NCBI GenBank assembly: GCA_022570795.1
Contig: JAKUDP010000010.1
Location: 1,364,001-1,428,000, forward strand
Source of the DNA: Sphaerulina vaccinii
Taxonomy: Eukaryota > Ascomycota > Dothideomycetes > Mycosphaerellales > Mycosphaerellaceae
Reading direction: 5' to 3'
DNA: 64,000 nt
The position numbers and the translations under genes were made by a program. How positions within the stretch are numbered: the stretch's first letter is position 1; every line of letters begins with the position of its first letter. The notes beneath the pieces are model-generated. The model ran no database searches. It was not told the DNA's origin and worked only from the letters and a program-made list of their open reading frames with translations. Below, piece after piece: positions 1 through 9,285 of the stretch.

Positions 1-1379
1 GATCGAGGTAGGGTATCATCCGGTATGTGTAGCAGAACGCCATGAAAAATAAACATTGACCAGCCATCAATGCCCAGTAGTATGGAGATGGTCGAGGCAA
101 GCCAAGCGCGTCGCAGAGAGCATTGCCGTTGAGCCAGCGAGCGGATACAACGAGGAAGTCCGCAGAAGCATAACCGGGTGGTTGACCTTCCAGTGACTTG
201 ATGATGTTGTTGGCAAGCACCTTCGACGTGTGCGTAGGATGAATCTCGTTCAGGAGCAGAGTTTCCATTAGCCGCTTCGCCTGTCCGGTTGTCTCAAAGT
301 AGCCTTGAGGGCAGCCTATTACATAGCCAATATACCTCCAAAGGGCAATGTAGTCTTCGGCTTCTTGTCCACGTATGAAAATGCCCTGTCTGGGCAGGCT
401 CAGCCAAATGAGCGAAGCAGAGAATGTCGCGATCGTGGCCAGATTATCGAGATCATTGATCGGAACACCCCAGTTTTCGATGTCGAAGTACTCTGGCTTG
501 GTTGCTCGAAGTTTCATGATACGCTGTCTCACAGCAGCATGGAGCAATCTCACACGGATGGTAGAAGCAAAGCCGTCACCTCCTGGCATCATGCTTTCCA
601 CCGACTTCGTACACTGAAGAATGTGCTGTGTCGTTTCGAAGAGTCTCCCTCTCGCAACTTTAGTAGAGAACCCACCTGTTCTCGCCAACACTTCAACAAC
701 TCTGGCAGCTCCCATGCCACCAAGAAGTGATTGATATGCCAAGCCGGTCAAGCAGGCGCCACCATATCGATAGAAGACGTCCTGACCGCGTTGGATCTGC
801 TCCCAATCTACCCAATCCGGTACCTAAGCAGAAGGCGGAAGTATTAGCAAAAGTCTCGGGAAGAGCAAGCTACCTGGACAGTATCTGCAGTAAAGCTCAG
901 CGCCCGTAGGAGTGCGAGTATGGTAGGGTAACGAAGAGAGGGCAGCCTTCTGCCTGCTATTTTGCTTACAGTATTGACATCTCGCCAAAATCGGCCCAGT
1001 AAATCGTCCTTTTCAGCATGCTCTTGGAGGATGGCATACAAGTCGCGTTGTGGGAGCTTCAGCTTGTGCTTGTTGTCATCGCCTGCTCGGGGACTTGGGG
1101 TTCCAACTGCTGAGAATTGACTATTGTTTCTGGGCAATTGATTTTGCGTGGGTGGCGAAATTTCGTTCAGGCGATCGAGTACTTCTTCGGCTATCACGTC
1201 GTACGAGAATTTGAGAGGTTGATATTGCTCTGGCGTGAGATGCTGTTCGTCAACATCATATACATATCCCCAGGCACTGTCGTATAGGTAAGCATTTGCC
1301 AGTCAATAATATTTCGCTGGCAAAGAACCAACTTTCGAGTGTTGGCTGTCCGAGTACGAAATGGATTAGGCCAGGCCAT
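1..1379 (-). CDS. mpaB/rubber-oxygenase-type ER oxygenase, 3' end outside window
   Basis: Minus-strand gene running off the left edge. Proposed exons are 1333-1379, 874-1276 and 823 to the edge. The intron 824-873 (50 nt) joins VNTVS-side coding to VPDWVDWEQIQRGQDVFYRY in frame only if it is removed. Downstream runs LLGGMGAARVVEVLARTGGF, then RLFETTQHI and WGVPINDLDNLATIATFS. Family knowledge: this arrangement is typical of the fungal DUF2236-related mpaB/rubber oxygenase domain, which binds haem and cleaves carbon chains oxidatively; MpaB in mycophenolic acid synthesis is ER-bound. Hydrophobic segments near the left edge (around ALMAGQCLFFMAF) fit membrane attachment. The first exon is the weak part: its donor is GTTGGT and the ATG at 1379 is a best guess. 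The substrate cannot be read from the sequence. Its nearness to the PKS (15-22 kb) may or may not be meaningful. Confidence 0.8.
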
Positions 1380-1796
1380 TGCCAATCTGCAGGCTTCTTG
1401 AGTGAGTGTCAGGAGCTGTTGTGGCGGTTAGATTGCGAGCAAAATGTCAAATGCAAACCTGTGAGAATGAAACGAAGGTGCTATGCATGCACATGCACAT
1501 TATGCCGCGGCGAGCGCTTGTGATCGCCACGAGATGAGTGACGCAATCGATTCATGGCCAACGACCACACCCTCTACCATGCCCTTCTCTTTGGACATAG
1601 TGTTGGTGTTGCGCAAGGGATCATGAGAGTGTACAGAGAGGTGGAGCGTGATTTTGCAAAAACAAGGATGGATGCGGACGCCTCGGCGCAGGAAAGCGAG
1701 AAAAGCGAGCACAGGCCTTCTGGCACATTGCCAAGAGGAGTGAGACAGATTGTTTGTACGCTTCAGAAAGCGAAGGGTTCAAGATCTAGTACTATG

Positions 1797-4502
1797 CTAC
1801 AGTTTCCTACGCTTGCCCTTTGTATCATCATCTTCGTCAGCCGAGCGCTCTGTCGTCCGCCAGTCGGAGATCTTTTGCTCAACCTCCTCGAACATTTCCT
1901 TAGTTGAAAGTGCCATGCCATCTTCACCTGGATTGAACATATAGGCGTTGGCAAACATGCGCATAAGTTCCTTCTCCAATTGCTCTCCATTCACAATGAC
2001 CTTCGGCGGCGTGGTATCAGCAGTCCGCTCCAATTCCACAGTGCTCGAACTGGAAGCGCCTGCTTCGTCTGTCGTCGATGCTGCAGCTTTCACGACTTGT
2101 GCTCCGGCTGTGATTGCTGCCTTGATAGCCTTGAGGTTCTGCGGTTGGCGTATGATATCGCTGTAGCCAGGGGCGTCTTTATCTCGCACTGGTCCTGCAA
2201 AGAAAGTGGCGTGCTTATGGCTCTGAATATCGCTCATGATAGCTGAAGATATCTTGTTGAAATTACGTGTGGCAATGATAATGTTGCTACGTGCCACTGG
2301 TGTTGAGGATTCCACCTCGTCCACTCTGCTAGGAGACTCCTGCCTTTTGCGCTTCGCCGGCGGTTGATGCTGGCTCTGCAGTGTGCCACGTCGCTTGCGG
2401 GTGACCCTACCAGATGCAGGAGTCACCGATGGAGGTACTGCATCCTCAGAGGTATCTGCAGGTGTCGAAGGCTCCATTTTCACACCATTGCGGCTTGGAG
2501 GGCGATCATCAGAGGCCGGATGAGCACCCGCTGCTGTACTAACAGACTGACTTCTAGTGCGAGCACGAAGTGACTCGTCGGCAGTCGAGGATACCACACT
2601 ATGGCCACCAGGACTTCTATCACGGGCATTTCCTCTCCGCTTCCGAGCCCTGTTTTTGGACGCTGGCTCTGCCTGGAGTGGTTCCTCAACGGAAAGCATC
2701 TCATGACCACGATGAGCACGAGTCAATCGAGCTGGTGACCTTCGTTCTTGCGTAGGGCTCAATGGCTCCACCACGGGGCTTGGCTTCTCGGCCGATGGCA
2801 GCAGTGGCGATGGCTGATATTTCTCCTTCCAAAGTGGCTTCATTCTTGGCCTGGGTGGAGTAGCAAGCATACTGAGCACGTCTGCCATTCTTCGGCTGGG
2901 TTGTGATGCCAGGCGAGGGGCGGTGGCGGGCGTGCCATGTGAGTGTGGAGCATACGCATGGGCATTCTGCGAATGTAGCACAGACGGTTGACTAGGCCTC
3001 ATCGGTTGGTGATGCATAGGTCTGGACGGATCCTGAGGTGCGACTTGGAAAGGCTGCATGAAACCGCCGGGAGGCATTTGACTCTGATGCGGCTGCATAT
3101 GATTTGCGTGTGAGGACTGGTGGGGATACATTGGTGTCTGCGCATGCTGAGGCTGATATGATTGCCTCCTGTCCTGATATGGTGGCTGCTGCTGCGGCGG
3201 CGGCGGCGTCTGATAGTAGCCGCTGGCGTGCGGAGGCAATGGGGAGCTTTGATATACTCCAGTGGGCGGTCCTGATGGAGGGCGATGTTGTTGCTGGTAG
3301 TGCTTTTGCTGTTGCATGGGATGTGCATATTGGTGCTGGCCTGGAGACCCTGTATGCATGACTGGCGATGGTGGTGGCAAAGACATACCTGGTGGAGGAG
3401 GCAGTATAGGCCGTGGCGACGAAGACGGCCTTGAAAGAGACTGCTGTATCTGCGGACTACTCATCGAGCCTTGACGCGAAGGTCCATGGTGCGAGGCGTA
3501 CGGAGAGTGATGTCCACCCGGTGGTGTCTGACCATAACTGTGATTCGCTCCATGCGTATGAGGAGGCATAGCCTGCATCTGCTGAGGCATATGACTTGAA
3601 AGTTTTGGCGGAATGCCAAATCGAGGTGATTGGGGCGCCATTTCTGACAAGGGAGGCAGCTTTGTGTTTGACGACGCTCTGCGATGACCACTTGGGCCAT
3701 CCTGTGGTTCTGGCCCGTGGTTCATCACAGCATCAATCTTCGCCTGGGAATATCGCTTAGGAGGGGCTTGGACGGTGCCATCTGACTGCTTTGGCAAGAT
3801 TGGACTGGCATTTGCTGAGGGCGTCCGAGCATAGTCTTGTCGTGCCAGAACGGGCTGTGTATGCGCAGTTGACGAAGGCTTGGGAGAAGACCGTGGGCTC
3901 TGCGCGTGGGAAACTGCACGTTCTTGAACACGTCTCGCGTTGTCGTCCCGTTGAAGTCGTTCATCCCACAGTCCTGCTTCCACATCGTCGATATACTGCT
4001 TTCCCTCCGCGTACTTGCTCTCATATCCCTTGATCCGTAGTAACGCATTCTCGCGATATCTCGAGTAAAGCCGGGTGACCAGTTGCGGAATCAAGTGCGA
4101 GTGCTGTGCCGCCTCGTGGACCGTTGGCAGCACCGGACTCGCAATCTTACGCTTGCGACTGGCGGGAGAAGTATTGCCGTTGGTGAGTTGCTTCTCGCCA
4201 TTCTGTTGCTGTTCAAGATCGTGCTTGACCTCCTCCTTCAACAGACCCAGGTACAGCTCACGAAGCGCATCGGGACTCAAGCGACCAGCATCGAAAGCAG
4301 GATCGTTGCGTATCAAGGGCACGCTCTTCAATTGCTCAGAGATGCGATTGAAGCTGATGGTGTTAACGCCTTCACTGCGCAGGGCCTGGAACAGAAGGAG
4401 CGACTCGAGGTGTGTGTAGGCGGTGATGGTCATGAAAGCGCCGTCTCCAACGTGAAGCGGCGACTTCGCTGGTTCGGTCGGGGTAAGATGCATGTAGTGC
4501 AA
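1797..4502 (-). CDS. BRD8/Bdc1-like bromodomain protein (putative NuA4 subunit)
   Basis: Single uninterrupted frame of 901 residues. The N-terminal ~100 residues (AYTHLESLLLFQALRSEG, then SFNRISEQLKS) resemble the start of BRD8-type proteins. The middle ~120-620 is low-complexity, rich in Pro, Gln, His and Ser, and probably disordered. A basic region with KRKR-like clusters near 690-710 could be a nuclear signal. The C-terminal ~745-885 is a bromodomain of the BRD8 kind: helix A with ATRNFNKISSAIMSDI, then HATFF, YSDIIRQPQNLKAIK, and ANAYMFNPGEDG. It carries a Ser/Ala-rich insertion of about 35 residues between helices. Family knowledge: S. pombe Bdc1 and human BRD8 belong to the NuA4/TIP60 acetyltransferase complex. 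Start is uncertain among Met 1, 4 and 24; Met24 begins the conserved part. The complex assignment is inference from architecture. Confidence 0.8.
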   Translation of the reverse strand: MHYMHLTPTEPAKSPLHVGDGAFMTITAYTHLESLLLFQALRSEGVNTISFNRISEQLKSVPLIRNDPAFDAGRLSPDALRELYLGLLKEEVKHDLEQQQNGEKQLTNGNTSPASRKRKIASPVLPTVHEAAQHSHLIPQLVTRLYSRYRENALLRIKGYESKYAEGKQYIDDVEAGLWDERLQRDDNARRVQERAVSHAQSPRSSPKPSSTAHTQPVLARQDYARTPSANASPILPKQSDGTVQAPPKRYSQAKIDAVMNHGPEPQDGPSGHRRASSNTKLPPLSEMAPQSPRFGIPPKLSSHMPQQMQAMPPHTHGANHSYGQTPPGGHHSPYASHHGPSRQGSMSSPQIQQSLSRPSSSPRPILPPPPGMSLPPPSPVMHTGSPGQHQYAHPMQQQKHYQQQHRPPSGPPTGVYQSSPLPPHASGYYQTPPPPQQQPPYQDRRQSYQPQHAQTPMYPHQSSHANHMQPHQSQMPPGGFMQPFQVAPQDPSRPMHHQPMRPSQPSVLHSQNAHAYAPHSHGTPATAPRLASQPSRRMADVLSMLATPPRPRMKPLWKEKYQPSPLLPSAEKPSPVVEPLSPTQERRSPARLTRAHRGHEMLSVEEPLQAEPASKNRARKRRGNARDRSPGGHSVVSSTADESLRARTRSQSVSTAAGAHPASDDRPPSRNGVKMEPSTPADTSEDAVPPSVTPASGRVTRKRRGTLQSQHQPPAKRKRQESPSRVDEVESSTPVARSNIIIATRNFNKISSAIMSDIQSHKHATFFAGPVRDKDAPGYSDIIRQPQNLKAIKAAITAGAQVVKAAASTTDEAGASSSSTVELERTADTTPPKVIVNGEQLEKELMRMFANAYMFNPGEDGMALSTKEMFEEVEQKISDWRTTERSADEDDDTKGKRRKL

Positions 4503-5199
4503 AACTCATCGTCGTCGTCGGGCGGTGTGCGCGGTGCAGCCAACTCAGTTTGCATACATTTCCCGTGTCGATATCGTCCTCGCTTTGTGAAATGGACGAG
4601 TTTTCGATGAGTCGGGCCTGCTAGTCGGGGTTGTGTGATGAATTCAGTTGTCGTTTCTTGCGACCCAAAATTGCGCCCGAGAGGCTCAGGTCTCCCAGCA
4701 GGCCAAGGCCACAAGGTAAGCGTTCGCGGTTATGAGCTCCGCTAGCTAGCCTCTCCGCTACTAATCGAATGCTATGTTGTTGTTGTTTGTTGATTGCTCA
4801 TATCACTCTCACTATCAAATACGCGATCAATCTACGTGCTGGATGTCATTGCTACAGCCAGGCAGTCGACGGTGAAGCACTCGCCACGGTCACTGCTTCT
4901 CTGCTGCAGCAGAGCAACGACAGTTGGCATTAGCATTCCCGCGCTGGAAAGAGAGAAGCCCTTGGTCCTTGCATCCCGAGACACTCCCTTTCGCAGGGTG
5001 ATCGTCACTTGTAGATCGTTTGCTACTGGAATTAACAATTAAAACAAAGACCACGTCTCCCGCCTCTTGAGCCACTGCTACTGCCACTGCCACTGCCACT
5101 GCTTCTCCTTAACGCACGCGACGTGTGTCTCACCGACTCTTCCATCCGATCAGCGTCACAGCAGCAGCCAGGGCATAGGTAGCATTGCATACCACAGAC
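4503..5199. promoter_or_regulatory. Divergent intergenic region between two gene starts
   Basis: About 700 bp separate the starts of the bromodomain gene (minus) and the small coiled-coil gene (plus), so it should hold both promoters. A short run of GTCGTCGTCG-like sequence near 4510-4520 and a CCACTGCCACTG microrepeat at about 5075-5103 are visible. No convincing TATA box and no further gene were seen. Confidence 0.4.
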
Positions 5200-5805
5200 A
5201 TGGCTGCAGAAGAGCCGTCCAGGCCCCCTCCCAGAGCTCGACCAGAGTCGTATGTCGCAAGACCTGCGCGGTGGACCATGAATGCTGATATGTCCATAGT
5301 ACAATTGCACAAACATTCGCAGCGGACCTGGACTCCATGTTTGGACTAGGAGAAGTGGGCGAGTTGTCTGATGCGATCGAGCAGAAGTAGGCATGCCTGG
5401 GCCTGTCGCTATCTACTTACTGTGCTGACAGATGCCGGCAGGAAGTCAACAGTAACTACGGGTCAACAACAATTGCAAGAGCTCGAAGCACGATTGCGTG
5501 AAACAGAACAGCGACTGGCAAAGGTGTCACGTCAGAGCTCTCCTGCACGGACTGGCGACAATGGGTTGTCTAAGACACACTCTGAAGGAGACCAGGCCGC
5601 AGACGGTGCAGGGAGGCCAAGTCCACTTTCACAGAGACCTGTCTACCCAGATGACAGGCCCCCTACCGGCGATCGACCTCCATCAAAGCGAGCAGAGCCC
5701 AGTCCTCGAGTATCCAGTCTCCAGACGCCGCAACAGTTCAATGGTAGCAATGAATACGTGATGGTAGATCGCAGTAATGGACAGGCGCAGAGGGGATATG
5801 GCTAG
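5200..5805 (+). CDS. Small coiled-coil, Pro-rich conserved fungal protein of unknown function
   Basis: Three exons, 5200-5249, 5300-5386 and 5442-5805, give 166 residues. Intron 1 (GTATGT...CATAG, with GCTGAT as branch) and intron 2 (GTAGGC...GGCAG) are both needed to keep one frame. The joined N-terminus reads MAAEEPSRPPPRARPES, then a conserved-looking block ADLDSMFGLGEVGELSDA. Residues ~55-80 (QQQLQELEARLRETEQRLAK) form a clear coiled coil. The rest is Pro/Ser-rich and probably disordered. I do not recognise the family and assign no function. The exon structure is supported because each splice restores a single open frame and leaves hydrophobic heptads in register. Confidence 0.65.
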
Positions 5806-6363
5806 AGAGGATATGAGCATGATGAGGTTTAGGACGAAGGGGTCGCGGCTCTGGAGACTGCAGTCAAGAACAGAAAGCTGACTGCGAGAAGGCATGGAGC
5901 CATTCTATTCAGCTCCACGCGATGGAGCTGTATTGTCACTTAGCTGCTGCGATTAGCATTGCAAGACGAAGGCTTTCTTTTGGTTGATTCTTTCGCGCGC
6001 ACATTCGGCGAGAAAACCGCGACGTCACTGATAAAGATCCCTGCCGACGCACGATTGCACGATATATGGATAGAACACCACGCGTGCTTCTGGGAGTCGG
6101 AAGCTGGCACTGTCGATGATTCGGCACTGGGACGGTCTGAAGACGAGCTCTGCCGATTGAGCTCACCCCGCGTATTCGCATAAAGCGCTAACTCCATCTT
6201 AGACTGCCGATTCACATGAGCAGCCCTGCTTACGAGCTGACAGGCCAAGACATAAATGCGACCAGTGATCAAAGGTATAACATCAGTAACACCCATCATG
6301 TCTTGCTGATCAGACTCAGATACGATCACTCCGCACATCACCACCCGGACCACAGATCGAAGC
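5806..6363. other. Intergenic, upstream of the P450
   Basis: Presumed 3' flank of the coiled-coil gene and promoter of the P450. Short open frames occur on both strands, but none has a domain, a sensible start or a splice pattern. No gene supported. Confidence 0.4.
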
Positions 6364-7899
6364 ATGTGCTACACACCACTCGGGCCATGGCTATGGCCAA
6401 TGCTTCCTTACATCGCGGCTGGCTTGGCTCTGATGAGTGTTGGCTATATAATCAGCATTAGATATCGTCCAGGCTTGAGAAGCATACCTGGACCAGTGCT
6501 TGCCTCAGTCTCCGACCTCGACAGGATGCTCAGCTGTGCTAAAGGTCGACAAATGGAATACCATCTGGACTTGCATAGAAGATTCGGAGCGCTTGTCCGG
6601 GTTGGTCCCAATTCCGTCATGTTCAGCGATGCCAGTCTTATACCGCAAGTCTATGGTATCGCGAGCAAGTACATGAAGTCGGACTTCTACCTTCCATTCG
6701 ATATCAAGACACCAACGGGAATGATGGGTACTGTTTTCTCAGTCAGAGATGGGCCGGCACACCGAGACATCAGACGACCGATCGCAAACGCATATGCTCT
6801 AAGCACTCTTAAGGAGTTGGAACCCATGAACGATGCCTGCTCTGCAGTCATGATGCGCAAGCTTGAAAAGTATCTTGAGCAAAACATCGATCTTGGTAAT
6901 TGGCTACATTGGTATGCATTCGATACCATCACATCTATTACCTTCTCAGTCAATCTGGGTTTTATGGAACACGAGAAAGACATCGATCACATCATTGAAT
7001 CGATTGAGGGACGACTCAAGTATAACTCGGTGATCGGGCAGGCACCATACCTACACAAGTATCTGTTTGGCAATACCTTGGTCTCCTATCTCGCAAACTT
7101 CATCCCTGCTTTACGGATCATGAACACGAGTAAATATATCGTTGCATTTGCAGCGAAACAGCTCAAACGTTATGAAGCTCAGGACTTCAATGTCGAGATA
7201 CCTCTCAAGGACATGCTGGATCGTTTCAGGCGAACGAAAGATGATGAACAACTCATCGACGACTCGAGAATGCTCAGTCATGCGACGAGCAACATCTTCG
7301 CGGGCAGCGATACGACAGCGGCATCTCTGAGATCGGTCTTCTATCATTTATGCAAGCACAAGACTGCGCATGATCGACTTCTGGCTGAGATTGATGAAGC
7401 AGATAGGGACGGCCGACTGTCTGACCCAGTCACGTTTGACGAAGCGATGAGTATGCCATACCTACAGGCTGTGATTCGAGAAGCGCTGAGGATGCACCCT
7501 GCTGTGGGCATGTCACTCGAACGCGTAGTGCCCAAAGGCGGAGCAGATGTGGGTGGAGTCTGGTTCCCTGAGGGAACAATTGTAGGCGCGAATCCTTGGG
7601 TCATGGCGAGGGATAAGACTGTATATGGTGATGATGCGTATCGCTTTCGACCAGAAAGATGGCTCGAGGCGGATGAGAAGCAGTTGAGGTTGATGGATAG
7701 GAATGATCTTTCATTTGGAGCAGGAGCAAGGACTTGTTTGGGCAAGAACATCAGCCAATTGGAGATGAGCAAGCTGGTCCCTCAAATTTATCGTGTGTTC
7801 GACTTTGAGTTGGCTGATCCGAAGAAGAGTTGGGAATTGCATGATTTCTGGTTTGTCAAGCAGACAGGTTTGATATGTAAGGTCAAGAGAAGGAGATAA
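6364..7899 (+). CDS. Cytochrome P450 monooxygenase (pisatin demethylase-like)
   Basis: Intronless frame of 511 residues, the usual length. A membrane anchor lies at ~11-31 (WPMLPYIAAGLALMSVGYII), followed by the Pro-rich hinge IPGPVLA. The I-helix oxygen-binding motif AGSDTT is at 313-318. The K-helix ExxR is EALR at 373-376. The haem loop FGAGARTCLG is at 451-460 with the axial Cys at 458. All catalytic elements are intact, so the enzyme should be active in the ER membrane with a P450 reductase partner. The overall layout resembles fungal CYPs annotated as pisatin demethylase-like (detoxification or secondary metabolism), but substrate cannot be read from sequence. It lies about 7 kb from the PKS with three housekeeping genes between. 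Confidence 0.92.
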   Translation: MCYTPLGPWLWPMLPYIAAGLALMSVGYIISIRYRPGLRSIPGPVLASVSDLDRMLSCAKGRQMEYHLDLHRRFGALVRVGPNSVMFSDASLIPQVYGIASKYMKSDFYLPFDIKTPTGMMGTVFSVRDGPAHRDIRRPIANAYALSTLKELEPMNDACSAVMMRKLEKYLEQNIDLGNWLHWYAFDTITSITFSVNLGFMEHEKDIDHIIESIEGRLKYNSVIGQAPYLHKYLFGNTLVSYLANFIPALRIMNTSKYIVAFAAKQLKRYEAQDFNVEIPLKDMLDRFRRTKDDEQLIDDSRMLSHATSNIFAGSDTTAASLRSVFYHLCKHKTAHDRLLAEIDEADRDGRLSDPVTFDEAMSMPYLQAVIREALRMHPAVGMSLERVVPKGGADVGGVWFPEGTIVGANPWVMARDKTVYGDDAYRFRPERWLEADEKQLRLMDRNDLSFGAGARTCLGKNISQLEMSKLVPQIYRVFDFELADPKKSWELHDFWFVKQTGLICKVKRRR

Positions 7900-8143
7900 G
7901 ATATCCAGGGATCTGCTTGGATGATGGTCTCCTCCTCGCTCTACATTCATGCTCTCTCCGCACCGAGCGGGCGACTATACTACCACAATGTTTATCGCGT
8001 CAAAGAGCCATCTGCTCAAGCAAGTGGAGAAGAAGTCAACGACATGTCGAATGCTGTCCGAGAAGACCACGATCCGAGCTGCCCTTGTGACATGTTAGTA
8101 AAGCTACATATGTGGTCACAGATCTACGCAACACAACACAACA

Positions 8144-8364
8144 GGTCCCGTGGTGCAACGGTAGCACGCTCGAAACATACGAGGACATGGCATTTGAGCT
8201 TCGCAGTTCACCTCTCCCGGCACTGTCTTACCAATTAAGTGCTCCTTGATACTGCCTTACCAGGCTAGTATTCCAAATCACAATCGCCATTGTCTGTGGG
8301 CGTTTGCGCTTCGGTCGAAGTGCATCAGCGTTCGAGAGATCTACGTTCGAGTCGTAGTAGGACC
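8144..8364 (+). ncRNA. tRNA-like split unit, copy 1
   Basis: The two ends form the frame of a tRNA around a ~145-nt insert. 5' half: acceptor strand GGTCCCG, then D stem GTGC/GCAC with loop AACGGTA (A box TGGTGCAACGG). 3' half: T arm CTACG-TTCGAGT-CGTAG (perfect 5-bp stem, 7-nt loop, B box) and acceptor strand TAGGACC, with A as discriminator. CTCGAA next to the D arm pairs with TTCGAG before the T arm, in the position of an anticodon stem. Position 33 would not be T, so no normal anticodon loop exists. A short T run follows at 8370-8373. Acceptor bases recall tRNA-Gln. It may be an unusual intron-containing tRNA, a Pol III transcript of another kind, or a relic. Confidence 0.45.
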
Positions 8365-8443
8365 ACATTCTTTTGCTGTGTGATAGCAAAAGTGCATGCT
8401 ATCTTGAGCTTCATATAGTGCTCTCAACAGTCAACCTCATACT

Positions 8444-8662
8444 GGTCCCGTGGTGCAACGGTAGCACGCTTGAACTATACTAGGACATGGCATTTGGGCT
8501 TTCATAGCTCACTTTTATTGGCAATCGCCGCAAGGCTTATTGCCCACTTTCGGCATTGGTTGCAAGACTCAATGCCCTAACACAACCGCCATTGTCTGTG
8601 GGCGTTTGCACTTCATTGTGCATCAGCGTTCGAGAGATCTACGTTCGAATCGTAGTAGGACC
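8444..8662 (+). ncRNA. tRNA-like split unit, copy 2
   Basis: Second copy, starting 300 bp after the first. The first ~27 nt are identical up to one C/T change in the stem: CTTGAA instead of CTCGAA, which still pairs with TTCGAG through a G-T wobble. The T arm is CTACG-TTCGAAT-CGTAG. The insert is largely different from copy 1, apart from a shared block CGCCATTGTCTGTGGGCG (about 8286 in copy 1 and 8586 in copy 2) and the flanks. A TTTT run lies directly downstream (8667-8671). Kept ends and a pairing-preserving change argue that the fold matters, but no standard anticodon can be named. Confidence 0.45.
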
Positions 8663-8797
8663 AATCCTTTTGCTCTTCTCCTTTGGTCCAACTTCCTTAG
8701 CGGTCAGCCTTTGCAACCTCACCCCCTAAGTTCACGGTTACAGGTACATAATCTATAGGCCACCACTACCTCACATCAATCACCACATCAATCAATG

Positions 8798-8944
8798 GTT
8801 TCGTAGCTCAGTGGTCAGAGCGTGTGGCGCTAATGGATTTGTGCTCGTTAGTCATCAGGGGAAGGCAGCTTGTTGCTCCCGACCGAGCATGACGCGAGCC
8901 CAATCCAGTGTTCATGAGGCGTATGTTCAAGTCATACCGAGACC
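8798..8944 (+). ncRNA. tRNA-Ile-like split unit
   Basis: 5' half: acceptor strand GGTTTCG, D arm GCTC-AGTGGTCA-GAGC, followed by GTGTGGCGCTAAT, which resembles fungal tRNA-Ile(AAT) but with two extra bases before the stem. 3' half: T arm GTATG-TTCAAGT-CATAC and acceptor strand CGAGACC, pairing fully with the 5' strand (one G-T). About 70 nt of extra sequence lies between. The 3' side of the anticodon stem is not recognisable. GGATT/AATCC inside the insert can pair. TTTT runs follow at about 8955. Either a decayed tRNA-Ile gene or a third member of the split tRNA-like group. Confidence 0.4.
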
Positions 8945-9285
8945 GCATTCTCACCTTTTGCTTTTGCTATTACTTTTGCTCTTGTGACTTTCATACTTGG
9001 TGACTCGTCTCTCGCAAAGCTCGTAGCAGTCTTCTGGTAGTGTAGAATGCCTTTTAGTGATCGCGCTTCGTGCTTCTGTTGTTTAGCTTTACATTAGTCG
9101 TATCAGTTCGATTTTGAAAGACACTCAGCTTGATACGGAGTTCGTCCTACTCATCCTTCTCATTGATGACATTCGATTATCTACACCCATCCTATCATCA
9201 ATTGCCTCCTCACTCCAGGCTGAACTCATGGAGCACAAAAGGCTTGAACGCTGCACTTCAAAAACATCATCAACAACCTCAACCT
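8945..9285. other. Intergenic, no gene seen
   Basis: Contains TTTTGC repeats at 8955-8985 just after the third tRNA-like unit, then ordinary sequence leading to the verprolin stop codon. No coding frame with support. Confidence 0.4.

Noticed and set aside
8144..8944. Ordinary tRNA genes
   Set aside because: No unit has a proper anticodon loop with T33, and inserts are far longer than usual fungal tRNA introns; listed as tRNA-like only.
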